Part shown: piece after piece, positions 8,387-18,543 of the stretch
How positions within the stretch are numbered: position 1 is the first letter of the stretch
Layout of the letters: the number at the start of each line of letters is the position of its first letter
Origin: Deltaproteobacteria bacterium
GTDB lineage: Bacteria > Myxococcota_A > Polyangia > Haliangiales > Haliangiaceae
Direction of reading: 5' to 3'
DNA: 40,516 bases
Assembly: GCA_021413675.1 (NCBI GenBank)
Contig: JAIOQA010000032.1
Coordinates: 1 to 40,516, forward strand
Notes under the pieces: model-generated
What the model saw: the letters and a program-made list of their open reading frames with translations, nothing else
Databases searched by the model: none
Told to the model about the DNA's origin: nothing
Translations under genes and position numbers: made by a program

Positions 8387-8415
8387 GCGCCATCATCGCA
8401 TGCGGCGCGCGCGGA

Positions 8416-9669
8416 TCACGCGGCGGGCAGGAAGATGTCGAACACCGCGCCCTGGCCGGGCGCCGACTCGCAGTGCAGGAGGCCCTGGTGCTGCGCGACG
8501 ACGCGCGACACCACCGCGAGGCCCAGGCCGGTGCCGGTCGGCTTGCTCGTGAACAGCGGGTCGAAGATCCGCGCGCGCAGCGCCGGGGGGATCCCGGGCC
8601 CGGTGTCCTGGACCCGCACCCGCGCGAACTCGCCGGGGCGGGCCCACGGCAGCTGCTCGACGACGTGGTCGTCGAAGCGGTGGCTGTCGACGGTGACCGT
8701 GATCGCGCCGTGGTGCTGGACGGCGTCGCGCGCGTTGATGACGAGATTGGCCAGGGCCTGCTCGAGTTGCACCCGATCGCCGTAGACCAGCGGTTCGCCG
8801 TTGCGCGTGTGGGTGACCGTCACCGCGCGCGGCACCGAGCGGCGCACCAGGCTGAGCGTGCTCGCGACGACCTCGTTCAGATCGATGCGCTCGCGCTGCC
8901 CGGACTCGCGGCGGCCCAGCGCGAGCAGCTGCTTGACCACGCGGCCCGCCGCGCCGACCGCCTCCGCGGCCTCCTGGATCACCTCGGCGTTTGGCGGGGG
9001 CAGCGCCTCGAGGAACTCGAGGCTGCCGCCGATGATCGTGAGGTAGTTGTTGAGATCGTGCGCGAGCCCCGCGCTCAGCACGCCGAGCAGCTCCACGCGC
9101 TGCAGCGACTCGAGCTGCAGCTGCAGCGCCTGGCGCTCGGCCTCGCGCTGCTTCTCGACGCCCAGCATGCGCACGCGATCGAACGCCGCGCCGTAGAGCG
9201 AAGCGATCACGACCATGCGCGCGAGCTCCTCGTCGGTCGGCGGGCGCGGGCCCTCGTCGCCGAACGTGCCGAGCCCGAGCGTCCCGACGACGTCGGCCCC
9301 GAGGAGCACCGGCACGTTGATGATCGTGCGATTGCCCAGCATGGCGACGGTCGCCTTGTTGGTCCGCGGATCGGTCGCCGCCTCGATGACCACCACCGGC
9401 GCGCGCCGCTCGAGGATCTCCGCGATCATCGCGTCGCCGGCGATCGGGAACAGCGGCCCGCTCTCCCAGAGCAGCGCCTCGGCGTCGCCGTGGAACGCGA
9501 GGACGCGCAGGTGGCCCGGGTGCTCGGCGTCGACCATCCCGGTCCAGACCTGCTGGTAGCGGGTGAGCTCGCGCACCGCGGCCGTGATGATCGCCACGAG
9601 CTCGCCGTGGCTGGTCGCGGTCTGCAGCGCCGCCGCGTGGCGGAGGACGGCGGCGAGGTCCAGCGACAT
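8416..9669 (-). CDS. Orphan soluble GAF-domain sensor histidine kinase
   Basis: 417 residues: GAF domain about 6-165, a coiled linker about 170-195, the phosphoacceptor H-box with His204 in AGLAHDLNNYLT, then a GHKL ATPase with N box (NLVINARDAV), G1 (DTGPGIP), F box (FDPLFTSKP) and G2 (GTGLGLAV). The HDLNNYL variant with Asp after His is of the NtrB-like HisKA type. There is no transmembrane segment, receiver or response regulator nearby, so it is a cytoplasmic sensor with an unlinked partner. The ligand of the GAF domain is unknown. Start ATG 9669 is 7 bases after TACGCT (9677-9682, minus strand), without a Shine-Dalgarno site. The following MscS gene probably shares its transcript. Confidence 0.92.
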   Translation of the reverse strand: MSLDLAAVLRHAAALQTATSHGELVAIITAAVRELTRYQQVWTGMVDAEHPGHLRVLAFHGDAEALLWESGPLFPIAGDAMIAEILERRAPVVVIEAATDPRTNKATVAMLGNRTIINVPVLLGADVVGTLGLGTFGDEGPRPPTDEELARMVVIASLYGAAFDRVRMLGVEKQREAERQALQLQLESLQRVELLGVLSAGLAHDLNNYLTIIGGSLEFLEALPPPNAEVIQEAAEAVGAAGRVVKQLLALGRRESGQRERIDLNEVVASTLSLVRRSVPRAVTVTHTRNGEPLVYGDRVQLEQALANLVINARDAVQHHGAITVTVDSHRFDDHVVEQLPWARPGEFARVRVQDTGPGIPPALRARIFDPLFTSKPTGTGLGLAVVSRVVAQHQGLLHCESAPGQGAVFDIFLPAA

Positions 9670-9727
9670 GGCCCCTAGCGTATCGCGGTCCGAGGCTTGA
9701 AGGCGACGTCTGATCGCCAGCCGAGCG

Positions 9728-10573
9728 TCAGTCGAACGCGCGGCGCAGCGCCCCGAGGAACGGCGACACCGGCGCGAACGCGGCGTCCGGGAGCTCGTGC
9801 ATGTGGCGGTACTTGGTGATCTGCGCGCCGATGATCGCGCACCGATCGGCGAGCCCCGGGAAGATCTGCGTCGGGAACCGCTCGTCGCTGGTGTCGTAGC
9901 CGGCGCGCACGAACTCGAAGCCGACGCTGATGCGCGCGGGTTCGTTGGCCGCCGCCGCGGTACCCCAGTGGAGCAGCGCGTGGGTCCAGCCCATGACCGT
10001 GCCGGCGGTCGCGGGCAGCGCGCGGATGTGCTGCATCGAGCTGACCATGTGGCGCGCCTGCGGGTTGTAGTACTCGTAGTCCCACGGTGCCGGCGCGACG
10101 TAGATGCAGCCGTTGCGCACGGTCGCATCGGACAGCGCGACCCACAGGGTCATCGACGCGAGGTCGCGCTCGGGCGTGAACGCGCGCTCCGGCCGATCGC
10201 GATGCGGCGGCCAGCCGCGCGCCGACTCGCCGTGCACGTGCCAGGCCCAGAACGAATCGAGGACCTCGACGGGACAGCCGAGGCCGCACGCCGCGATCGG
10301 CGCGAGCAGCGGCACGAGCTGCCACAGCGCATCGAACGCGAAGCCGCACACCGCCGGCGCGCCGCGCGCGACGCACAGCTCGATCGCGGCGCGGCACTCG
10401 GCGACCAGCGCCGGCGGGATCAGGCCGGGCAGATCGAGGTAGCCATCGCCGCGCAGCTCGCCGGCGATCGCCTCCGCCGCCGGTAGCTCGCGCGCCAAGG
10501 ACCAGGCGCGCGGCGCGCCGATCGTGAGCCCCGCCGCGCGCACCGCCGCCTCGATATCGTCGTGCATCCCCAT
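9728..10573 (-). CDS. Phytanoyl-CoA dioxygenase (PhyH)-family Fe(II)/2-oxoglutarate oxygenase
   Basis: 281 residues with the double-stranded beta-helix features of PhyH oxygenases. The Fe-binding facial triad is HRD (His124, Asp126 in PPHRDRPE) plus the distal His202 (HALLHWG), and Arg214 about 12 residues later is placed to bind 2-oxoglutarate. The N-terminal part (AIAGELRGDGYLDLPGLIP) matches the usual entry helix and strand. It should hydroxylate a small molecule or peptide; the substrate is unknown and it is not next to a biosynthetic cluster. Start chosen as ATG 10573, 7 bases after TACCGT (10581-10586, minus strand); GTG 10582 and ATG 10567 are alternatives. It lies between the helicase and the histidine kinase as an independent unit. 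Confidence 0.85.
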   Translation of the reverse strand: MGMHDDIEAAVRAAGLTIGAPRAWSLARELPAAEAIAGELRGDGYLDLPGLIPPALVAECRAAIELCVARGAPAVCGFAFDALWQLVPLLAPIAACGLGCPVEVLDSFWAWHVHGESARGWPPHRDRPERAFTPERDLASMTLWVALSDATVRNGCIYVAPAPWDYEYYNPQARHMVSSMQHIRALPATAGTVMGWTHALLHWGTAAAANEPARISVGFEFVRAGYDTSDERFPTQIFPGLADRCAIIGAQITKYRHMHELPDAAFAPVSPFLGALRRAFD

Positions 10574-10629
10574 CGAGGGCACGGTAGCGCAGCTGCCGCG
10601 CGCGTGTCGACGCGGCGCGATGCCGCGCG

Positions 10630-12804
<2,175 letters not shown>

Positions 12805-12862
12805 GGGCTCGGCAACCTACGGACCGGCGCACCCGCCGTCAAGCGCGGTATGCTGGCTCATC

Positions 12863-13399
12863 ATGAGTCGCTACGACGCGCTGTGCGCCGAGCTCCGCGC
12901 CGAGTTCCCGCGCTTCCGCGTGACGAAGAAGTGCGACTCTCGCTTGCACCGCGCGATCCACTACAGCCTCGTCGTGCTGACGTTCGGCGGGATGCGCGCG
13001 TACCTCTCCGACTACGTCACGACCATCGGCCAGGGCGTGGCCGTGCCCGAGGACTGGGACCAGCAGAGCGACGACGAGCGCTGGTCGACGATGCGCCACG
13101 AGGCGGTGCACCTGCGGCAGTTCCGGCGCTACACGCTGCCCGGCATGGCGATCCTGTACCTGCTGTTCCCGCTGCCGCTCGGGGTCGCGTGGTTCCGCGC
13201 GAAGTTCGAGCAGGAGGCCTACGCCGAGAGCATCCGCTGCGCGTTCGAGCAGCACGGCCTCGCGTACGTGAAGACCGGCTCGTTCCGCGAGTACATCCTC
13301 GAGCAGTTCACCGGGCCGTCGTACGGCTGGATGTGGCCGTTCAGGAACTCGCTGAACCGGTGGTACGACGGCGTGGTCGCGACGCTGGCGCGCAACTGA
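12863..13399 (+). CDS. Zincin-like protein with HEXXH motif and a hydrophobic segment
   Basis: 178 residues. Contains MRHEAVHLRQF with HEAVH (79-83), the zinc-binding signature of metallopeptidases. A hydrophobic segment (MAILYLLFPLPLGVAWF, about 95-111) is followed by FEQEAYAES, where Glu118 or Glu122 could be the third zinc ligand. This HEXXH, membrane helix, then Glu order recalls M48-like gluzincins, but the protein is much smaller and I do not recognise the family. Substrate and activity are unknown. Start ATG 12863 lies 8 bases after TATGCT (12849-12854) and is divergent from the helicase gene 58 bases away. It stands alone, followed by a 12-base palindrome (TGAGCCGGCTCA). Confidence 0.75.
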   Translation: MSRYDALCAELRAEFPRFRVTKKCDSRLHRAIHYSLVVLTFGGMRAYLSDYVTTIGQGVAVPEDWDQQSDDERWSTMRHEAVHLRQFRRYTLPGMAILYLLFPLPLGVAWFRAKFEQEAYAESIRCAFEQHGLAYVKTGSFREYILEQFTGPSYGWMWPFRNSLNRWYDGVVATLARN

Positions 13400-13475
13400 G
13401 GCGAACGAAGTGAGCCGGCTCAGATCCGGACGAGATCGGGACGCGCGTCCTCGCGCGGGCCGATCGATCGAACAA

Positions 13476-13504
13476 GAGCCTGGAGGCGCCAGCCTCACAG
13501 GCTC
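13476..13504. terminator. Strong 12-bp hairpin between the zincin-like gene and the next lipoprotein
   Basis: GAGCCTG-GAGGC pairs with GCCTC-A-CAGGCTC around a GCCA loop, with a single bulged A. It lies 77 bases after the upstream stop and just before the TACAAT box of the next gene. There is no T-tract. Either a terminator or an upstream regulatory structure. Confidence 0.4.
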
Positions 13505-13527
13505 GTGATGCGTACAATCGCCGCGGG

Positions 13528-14586
13528 GTGTCCATGATGAAGCGACTCGCGATCGGCCTCGGGGTGACGCTGACCGCCTGCCACACCGCGGCGCCAGCGA
13601 CGCTCGCCAACACCGGACCGGTGGTGCCGCTGCCGGCGGGCCTGCTGCACGAGGCCGGCGCGCTGCGACCGGTGATCACGCGCAACGGCGCCACGTACCT
13701 GTGGCTGCACTACGAGTGGCCGAACGACGACACGCCGGCGTGGGAGCGCGCCCCCGAGGGCTGCTGGGAGCCGTACGGCAGCGGCGCCGAGGCCGCGAAG
13801 GCCACCTGTCCGCCGTCGCTGCCGGTGCCCGCGGAGGCGCGCGCGTCGCTCGGGGCGCTGCCGCACACGCTCGGCGTGATCGGCGTCGACGGGCCGTGCA
13901 CGGCGACCGTGGGCGCGCCGATCGTCATCTCGACCGCGGGCTGCGAGCCGTCGGTGACCGTGGTCGCGCCGCTCACCGGGTGCGCCGCCAACGTCGCGCC
14001 GTTCGGCCTCGCGGACGCGGCGTTCGATGCGGATCTGCGCTGGCGCGGCCGTGCAACGGCGGACCCGATCCCGATCGGCGCGAAGCCGCCAGCGCTGCGC
14101 GATCCGCTGGTCGCGCGCTACGCGGCGCAGTGGCTGGCCGAGCCGACGTTCGCGCCCGCCGGGCGCCACGACGCCGCGATCGTCAGCGCGCAGCTCGATG
14201 GCGGCGTCGAGTCGCTGACCGCGATCGAGCTGGCCGCCGTGGTCGGCACGGCCGGTGACCAGTGCGAGTGGACCGTCGAGAACCGCAGCGTGATCGGCGT
14301 GCGCCGCGGCGACACGCTGACGCCGCTCCCGGCGATCGCGCCGCCGGGTTCGCCGGCCGAGGACGAGCCCGCAGACCCCGGCGGCCCGCCGGTCGATGTC
14401 GACGGCGCGGTGTTCTGGCGGGGACAGCTCGCCGGCGTGGTCAGCGGGTTGCCGACCTCGACCGTGGTCCACGCGATCCACGCCGACGGCGCGGTCGCGC
14501 TGGTCTACGACCAGACCGTGTGGAGCGACAACGCCGAGTGCCTGATCCGCAACTGGACCGGCGTGTCGTACCCGTGCGGGCTCTGA
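13528..14586 (+). CDS. Hypothetical lipoprotein, about 350 residues
   Basis: 352 codons from GTG 13528. The N-terminus MMKRLAIGLGVTLTAC is a lipoprotein signal with lipobox LTAC. The mature part has many cysteines spaced singly (CWEPYG, ATCPP, PCTATVG, GCEPS, GCAAN, QCEWTVEN, AECLIRNWTG), consistent with disulfides outside the cytoplasm, and a Pro/Asp/Glu-rich stretch (PGSPAEDEPADPGGPPVDVD). No domain recognised. TACAAT (13513-13518) ends 9 bases before GTG 13528; ATG 13534 and ATG 13537 are equally good signal-peptide starts. Converges with the small lipoprotein gene downstream, 32 bases away. Role unknown. Confidence 0.7.
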   Translation: MSMMKRLAIGLGVTLTACHTAAPATLANTGPVVPLPAGLLHEAGALRPVITRNGATYLWLHYEWPNDDTPAWERAPEGCWEPYGSGAEAAKATCPPSLPVPAEARASLGALPHTLGVIGVDGPCTATVGAPIVISTAGCEPSVTVVAPLTGCAANVAPFGLADAAFDADLRWRGRATADPIPIGAKPPALRDPLVARYAAQWLAEPTFAPAGRHDAAIVSAQLDGGVESLTAIELAAVVGTAGDQCEWTVENRSVIGVRRGDTLTPLPAIAPPGSPAEDEPADPGGPPVDVDGAVFWRGQLAGVVSGLPTSTVVHAIHADGAVALVYDQTVWSDNAECLIRNWTGVSYPCGL

Positions 14587-14618
14587 CCTGAGCCGAGCGC
14601 CAGAGGTTCCGAAGCGCG

Positions 14619-15122
14619 CTACTTGATCGACTTGCAGGCGGTCAGCACCGCGTCGGCCTGCGACTGCTTCGACACCGTGGTGCTGCAGTGGATCGGCTTG
14701 CCGCCGATCGTGCGGTGGACCTCGACGAAGAAGTTGGCGCCCATCGAGCCGCTGTTGTCCCAGGTCACCGCGAAGCCATCGGCGAGCTTCTCGTCCTTGA
14801 GGTGCTGCGGCGTGTAGTCGTTGGCGTCGGTCTTGACCTCGTCGAGGGTCTTCGCCGCCTTCGCGACCTCGACCGACATCGCGCCGATCTCCGGACCGGT
14901 CAGCATCGAGCCATCGCCCATGCCGGCGCCGACCTCGGCGCCGCCGGGGACGTCGATCGACAGGCCCGCGACCTTGTCGAGCTTGATCGAGGAGGCGGCG
15001 GCGGGCTTGTCACCACCGCCACCACCGGCGGCGGCCGAGCCGCCGTCTTCTTTCTTCTTGCCGCAGGCAGCGGCGGACACGGTGAGCGCGAGGACGAGGA
15101 CGAGGCGAGCGGTGCGGTTCAT
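14619..15122 (-). CDS. Small hypothetical lipoprotein
   Basis: 167 residues. MNRTARLVLVLALTVSAAAC is a lipoprotein signal (lipobox SAAAC, Cys20) followed by a Lys/Gly/Ala-rich linker (GKKKEDGG, AAAGGGGGDKPAAA). The folded part has two further Cys (HCSTTV and TACKSIK) that may pair, and a DNSGSMGANFFVEVHR segment. Not recognised as a known family. Unlike most first genes in this window it has a good Shine-Dalgarno sequence, AAGGAG, 6 bases before ATG 15122, and a TATTGT box (15143-15148, minus strand) giving a leader of roughly 15-20 bases. Confidence 0.75.
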   Translation of the reverse strand: MNRTARLVLVLALTVSAAACGKKKEDGGSAAAGGGGGDKPAAASSIKLDKVAGLSIDVPGGAEVGAGMGDGSMLTGPEIGAMSVEVAKAAKTLDEVKTDANDYTPQHLKDEKLADGFAVTWDNSGSMGANFFVEVHRTIGGKPIHCSTTVSKQSQADAVLTACKSIK

Positions 15123-15128
15123 GACTGT

Positions 15129-15134
15129 CTCCTT
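15129..15134 (-). promoter_or_regulatory. Shine-Dalgarno AAGGAG of the small lipoprotein gene
   Basis: AAGGAG on the minus strand, 6 bases before ATG 15122. It decides the start over the in-frame upstream codon at 15146 and shows that this genome also uses canonical ribosome sites on leadered mRNAs. Confidence 0.6.
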
Positions 15135-15177
15135 GGGGCGGGACAATACAAGGTGCGGGCCAGCGTGACGCGCATGC

Positions 15178-15205
15178 GCGCACGCGGACTTGCATCCGCG
15201 TGTGC
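15178..15205. terminator. Hairpin downstream of the stalked membrane-protein gene
   Basis: CACGCGGA and TCCGCGTG flank a CTTGCA loop, extended by GCG/TGC with one G-U pair. It sits 59 bases past the stop at 15264, upstream of the next minus-strand gene. No T-run follows, so terminator function is inferred from position. Confidence 0.35.
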
Positions 15206-15263
15206 CGCCGATCGGGTCGCGCCGGACCCAACCCGGTCCGCGACGAGGCGCGCGCGGACCCAG

Positions 15264-16934
15264 CTAGTGCCCGCGCGGCGGTGGCGCGTAGTGATCGGCG
15301 ACCGACGCTGCGATGAACGCCATGAACGCGCGCATGTCGGCGGTGCTGAGCGAGGTCGCGTAGGACACGCGGTTCTTGGTCTGCACCATCGTCAGGCCCG
15401 AGATCATGTTGAGCGCGCTCGCGCGCCGCAGCACGGCCTGCAGGATCCGGCTCTCGGCGACCTTCTCGCGGATCGTCGCGATCGACTTCACCATCTCGGC
15501 GGCGTCCGCATCCGACGCGAACCGCAGGTTGCCGCGCGCGATCACGCCGTTGGGCTCGACCTTGAGCGCGAGCGTGATCCGATCGGGCGCGGGCAGCGAC
15601 GGCACCCCGAGCCCGAGGTCGGGCAGGTTGTAGCGCCCGGCCAGCGCCGACATCGTCATCATCAGCTCCGGGCCTTCCTTGACCCCGGACTCGACCTCGA
15701 TCGTGCGCGCGCGCGCGAGCCACGCGGGCACCTCCGCCGCGACCGCGACCGCGGTGTCGAGGTTGCCCTTGGCGCCGCGGGTGAGGTCGCCGAGATCGCG
15801 CGGCTGCGCCAGCACGACCCAGCCCCGGAACGGCATCAGGAACACGCGCGGGTCGCCCGGGTAGACCCGATCGCCCGCGCCGCGGCGGCCGAGCGCACCG
15901 CCGCGCGCGACCGACCAGGTCACCGGCGCGTCGGACTGGTCCAGGATGTCGCGCACGTCCTCGGACGACCGGGTGGTGCGCCCGACGAGCGTGGTGGACA
16001 CGATGTTCTGCGGGTTCGAGGTGCTGATGACGAGGGTCTCGAACAGATCGGCGATGCGCAGCCGGCGCGGGCCGATGAGCATCTGGTAGTCGGGCATCGG
16101 CGTGAGGATCTTCTCGCCGGCGATGCCCCACTCGGTGCCGCGCAGCCGATCGAAGCGGACCAGCACGGTCACGACCTGCCCGGCCGGGAAGTACGACAGC
16201 AGGTTCGACGCGGTGCCGGTGGCGACGCCGTCGTCGGCGCCGGGGTGCGGACGATCGTCGCCCGATAGCGGATCGGAGTCGGAGCCCGAGCCCGAGCCCG
16301 CGATGCCGGGCGTGTCGCCGGTGCCGCTGCCCGTGCCGGTGCCGCCGCCGGGCGTGGTCTCGCCGGTCGCGATCGCGACGCCGCCATCGTCCGGCACGCC
16401 GCCATCGCGAGGCACCCCGCCGTCGTCGAGCATCGCGACCTGACCGCCATCGCCGGCCGCGCCGCCCGCGAGCCCCGACGCGCCATCGCCGAGGCCACCA
16501 TCGTCGACGATCGCGACCTGACCGCCATCGCCCACGCCGCCATCGTCGGTCATCGCAACCTGACCGCCATCGCCGACGCCGGCGTCGATCATCGCGACCT
16601 GCGCCGCGTCGCGATGGCCCGCGTCCGCGCGCGCGATCCGCTGCGCGTCGGGCACACCCGCGTCGACGACGATGTCGCCGGTCTGGTCGGGCGCCGCCTC
16701 GGGCGGGGTGGCCTCGGCGACCTGCGCCGCGGCCGCCGGCGCCTCGTCCGGGACATCCGGCAGCGCCAGGGCCTTCGGGGCCTCGGGCGCGAGCTCGATG
16801 TCGACCAGATCGGAGGCGGTGCGGTCCGCGGCGTGCGGGATGCCACAATGCGCCACGATGGCGCCGACCACGTGCAGCAGGATCGACAGCGATACTGCGC
16901 GCCGCAACCAGCCGGGTTCGTCCTTGCGCCGCAC
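15264..16934 (-). CDS. Single-pass membrane protein with Asp/Gly-rich repeat stalk and unknown C-terminal domain
   Basis: 556 residues from GTG 16934. A basic N-terminus precedes one membrane segment (AVSLSILLHVVGAIVAHCGI, about 14-33). Then follows an Ala/Pro/Asp region, and a repeat tract of DGGQVAM-DDGG-VGDGGQVA-type units and Thr/Gly/Ser-rich stretches to about residue 240. The C-terminal 300 residues fold as a soluble domain of unknown family, with LVRFDRLRGTEWG, DPRVFLMPFRGWVVLAQP and a helical end resembling a substrate-binding-like fold. The N-terminus recalls TonB/GltJ-like stalk proteins, but no TonB C-terminus is seen. ATG 16982 is an in-frame alternative, yet its codon overlaps the start codon of the divergent gene, so GTG 16934 is preferred. 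Confidence 0.7.
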   Translation of the reverse strand: MRRKDEPGWLRRAVSLSILLHVVGAIVAHCGIPHAADRTASDLVDIELAPEAPKALALPDVPDEAPAAAAQVAEATPPEAAPDQTGDIVVDAGVPDAQRIARADAGHRDAAQVAMIDAGVGDGGQVAMTDDGGVGDGGQVAIVDDGGLGDGASGLAGGAAGDGGQVAMLDDGGVPRDGGVPDDGGVAIATGETTPGGGTGTGSGTGDTPGIAGSGSGSDSDPLSGDDRPHPGADDGVATGTASNLLSYFPAGQVVTVLVRFDRLRGTEWGIAGEKILTPMPDYQMLIGPRRLRIADLFETLVISTSNPQNIVSTTLVGRTTRSSEDVRDILDQSDAPVTWSVARGGALGRRGAGDRVYPGDPRVFLMPFRGWVVLAQPRDLGDLTRGAKGNLDTAVAVAAEVPAWLARARTIEVESGVKEGPELMMTMSALAGRYNLPDLGLGVPSLPAPDRITLALKVEPNGVIARGNLRFASDADAAEMVKSIATIREKVAESRILQAVLRRASALNMISGLTMVQTKNRVSYATSLSTADMRAFMAFIAASVADHYAPPPRGH

Positions 16935-16968
16935 GGGGGTGGTCTCGACCTCGCCTGCCCCCAGGCAG

Positions 16969-16974
16969 TAGCAT
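16969..16974 (+). promoter_or_regulatory. -10-like TAGCAT box before the C_GCAxxG_C_C-type gene
   Basis: TAGCAT ends 6 bases before ATG 16981; the bases between are a run of T and C with no Shine-Dalgarno site. The opposite strand at 16965-16970 reads TACTGC, so both divergent genes may use boxes inside the same ten bases. Confidence 0.4.
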
Positions 16975-16980
16975 TCCCCC

Positions 16981-17493
16981 ATGGGTGAGTCCAGGAGCGA
17001 CGACCGCCCGCTCGACGATGACGAGCGGGCCTACGTCGCAGCAGCGCGCGACAAGGCCTTCGTGCTGTACGAGGGCAAGCAGGTGCCGCATCGCAGCTGC
17101 GGCATCGCGCTCGCGGAGACCTTCGGGCTGGCGACGCCGGCGTACCAGGCGCTGCGCCGCGGCGGCATCACCGGCACCGGCGCGTGCGGCGCGATCCGCG
17201 CCGGCGAGCAGGTGCTCGGCGAGGTCCTCGGCGATCCATCGCCGACCGGCGCGGTCACGCCCGCGCTGCGCGCCGCGATCACGTGGTATCAGGCGGCCGC
17301 CGCGCAGATCGATCGCGGCGACGCTCCCGACATCGTCTGCAACAACCTGACCCGGCGCTTCGGCGACTTCACCGGGCCCGCGCGCCAGGCCTTTTGCACC
17401 AACCTCGCCGCGCAGGTCGCGGCCTTGACCGCCGAGGCCCTGTGCCGCTTCGGCGAGGCGCGTCCGGCGATCGGACCGGTGGAGATTCCGTGA
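16981..17493 (+). CDS. C_GCAxxG_C_C-family-like putative redox protein
   Basis: 170 residues. The cysteine pattern fits the C_GCAxxG_C_C family: HRSCGIALAETFG (first Cys), GGITGTGACGAIRAGEQVLG (Gly-rich loop with CGA), then IVCNNLTRRFGDF and QAFCTNLAAQVAAL toward the C-terminus. The family is thought to be redox-active or metal-binding, but its function is not established. No signal peptide. Start ATG 16981 follows TAGCAT by 6 bases. Its stop codon overlaps the start of the next gene (GTGA), so the two proteins are likely made together and may act together. Confidence 0.7.
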   Translation: MGESRSDDRPLDDDERAYVAAARDKAFVLYEGKQVPHRSCGIALAETFGLATPAYQALRRGGITGTGACGAIRAGEQVLGEVLGDPSPTGAVTPALRAAITWYQAAAAQIDRGDAPDIVCNNLTRRFGDFTGPARQAFCTNLAAQVAALTAEALCRFGEARPAIGPVEIP

Positions 17494-17891
17494 AGATCAA
17501 GCACGAGCAGGTCGAGCAGGTCGTGGCCGAGGCATCCAAGAAGATGTCCGAGGCCAACTACTCCGCGGTGATGGTCGGCGGCTTCGTCCAGCAGCAGCCC
17601 GCCGCGACCCAGTACATCAGCGCCCACGATCGCGAGCTCGGCGGGACCGAGGCCGTGGTCGGGGTGATCTTTCACGCCGCCCTCCTCGGCGTCGTGTTCC
17701 AGCGCGCCGCGGGGCGATCGATCCGGATCCTGTCGTTCGAGGATCTCGACTCGGTCTCCGGCGGCGATCCGCTGGTCAAGCTGGCCGAGCGCCAGCCCGC
17801 GGTCGCCGACTTCATCGTCAGCAACATCGAGCACGTCGAGACCCGCGGCGTGCTCGCGCTGCTGGCGCTGGCGATGGACCGGGTGAGCTGA
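17490..17891 (+). CDS. Hypothetical protein coupled to the C_GCAxxG_C_C-type gene
   Basis: 133 residues, not recognised. It starts with GTG 17490 inside GTGA, overlapping the upstream stop, with a GGTGGAG ribosome site 5 bases before. The N-terminal helix is charged ([23 protein letters not shown]). A middle segment is hydrophobic ([21 protein letters not shown]), and the C-terminus is helical ([25 protein letters not shown]). It may be a soluble helical partner of the redox-type protein; no motif supports more. Confidence 0.7.
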   Translation: MKIKHEQVEQVVAEASKKMSEANYSAVMVGGFVQQQPAATQYISAHDRELGGTEAVVGVIFHAALLGVVFQRAAGRSIRILSFEDLDSVSGGDPLVKLAERQPAVADFIVSNIEHVETRGVLALLALAMDRVS

Positions 17892-18021
17892 GCGGCCGGC
17901 GACGCGGGCCCGCCGCCGGGTGGGCCGCCACCGGTCGGGCCGAGGGCCTATCGCGCGGCCGCGATCCGGTTGCGCAGATCGCCGCCCCACCTCGCGCGGA
18001 TCTTTTGCTACCACTCGGCCC

Positions 18022-18540
18022 ATGGCGAACCCGATTGCGACCTTCGAGACCTCCGTCGGCTCCTTCACCGCGGAGATCTACCTCGACAAGATGCCGATCA
18101 CGGCGACCAACTTCATCGAGCTGGTCAAGCGCGGCTTCTACGACGGCCTGCACTTCCACCGCGTGATCAAGGATTTCATGATCCAGTTCGGGTGCGAGTT
18201 CTCGAAGGATCCGAACAGCGGCCGCGCCGGCACCGGCAGCTCGCCGCTCGGGCGCGTCCAGGACGAGCACCCCGCGGCGTACAAGCTCTCGAACGAGCCG
18301 GGCACGCTGTCGATGGCGAACACCGGCCAGCCCAACAGCGGCGGCGCGCAGTTCTTCATCAACACCGTCCACAACGCGTACCTCGACTGGTTCACGCCGG
18401 GCCAGTCGAAGCACCCGGTGTTCGGCAAGGTCGTCAGCGGCATGGACGTCGTGAGCAAGATCGGCACCACCCCGACCGCGCGCGGTGATCGCCCGGTGAC
18501 CCCGATCAAGATGATCAAGGTCACCGTCGCCAACGGCTGA
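18022..18540 (+). CDS. Cyclophilin-type peptidyl-prolyl cis-trans isomerase
   Basis: 172 residues, a single cyclophilin domain. Active-site residues are in place: [13 protein letters not shown] (Arg47, Phe52, Met53, Gln55), the GAQFFI strand, and the NAYLDW and [14 protein letters not shown] segments. The usual QGGD after the active site is replaced by QFGCEFSKD. No signal peptide, so it should act in the cytoplasm on folding proteins. The loop [13 protein letters not shown] matches bacterial PpiB-like proteins. Start ATG 18022 lies 7 bases after TACCAC (18009-18014), with no Shine-Dalgarno site. A small gene follows 3 bases after its stop. Confidence 0.95.
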   Translation: MANPIATFETSVGSFTAEIYLDKMPITATNFIELVKRGFYDGLHFHRVIKDFMIQFGCEFSKDPNSGRAGTGSSPLGRVQDEHPAAYKLSNEPGTLSMANTGQPNSGGAQFFINTVHNAYLDWFTPGQSKHPVFGKVVSGMDVVSKIGTTPTARGDRPVTPIKMIKVTVANG

Positions 18541-18543
18541 CCG

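Noticed and set aside
16390..16600. Short repeated units resembling a CRISPR or tandem repeat array
   Set aside because: The units are in frame, encode DGGQVA-type residues, vary by substitutions and have no spacers.
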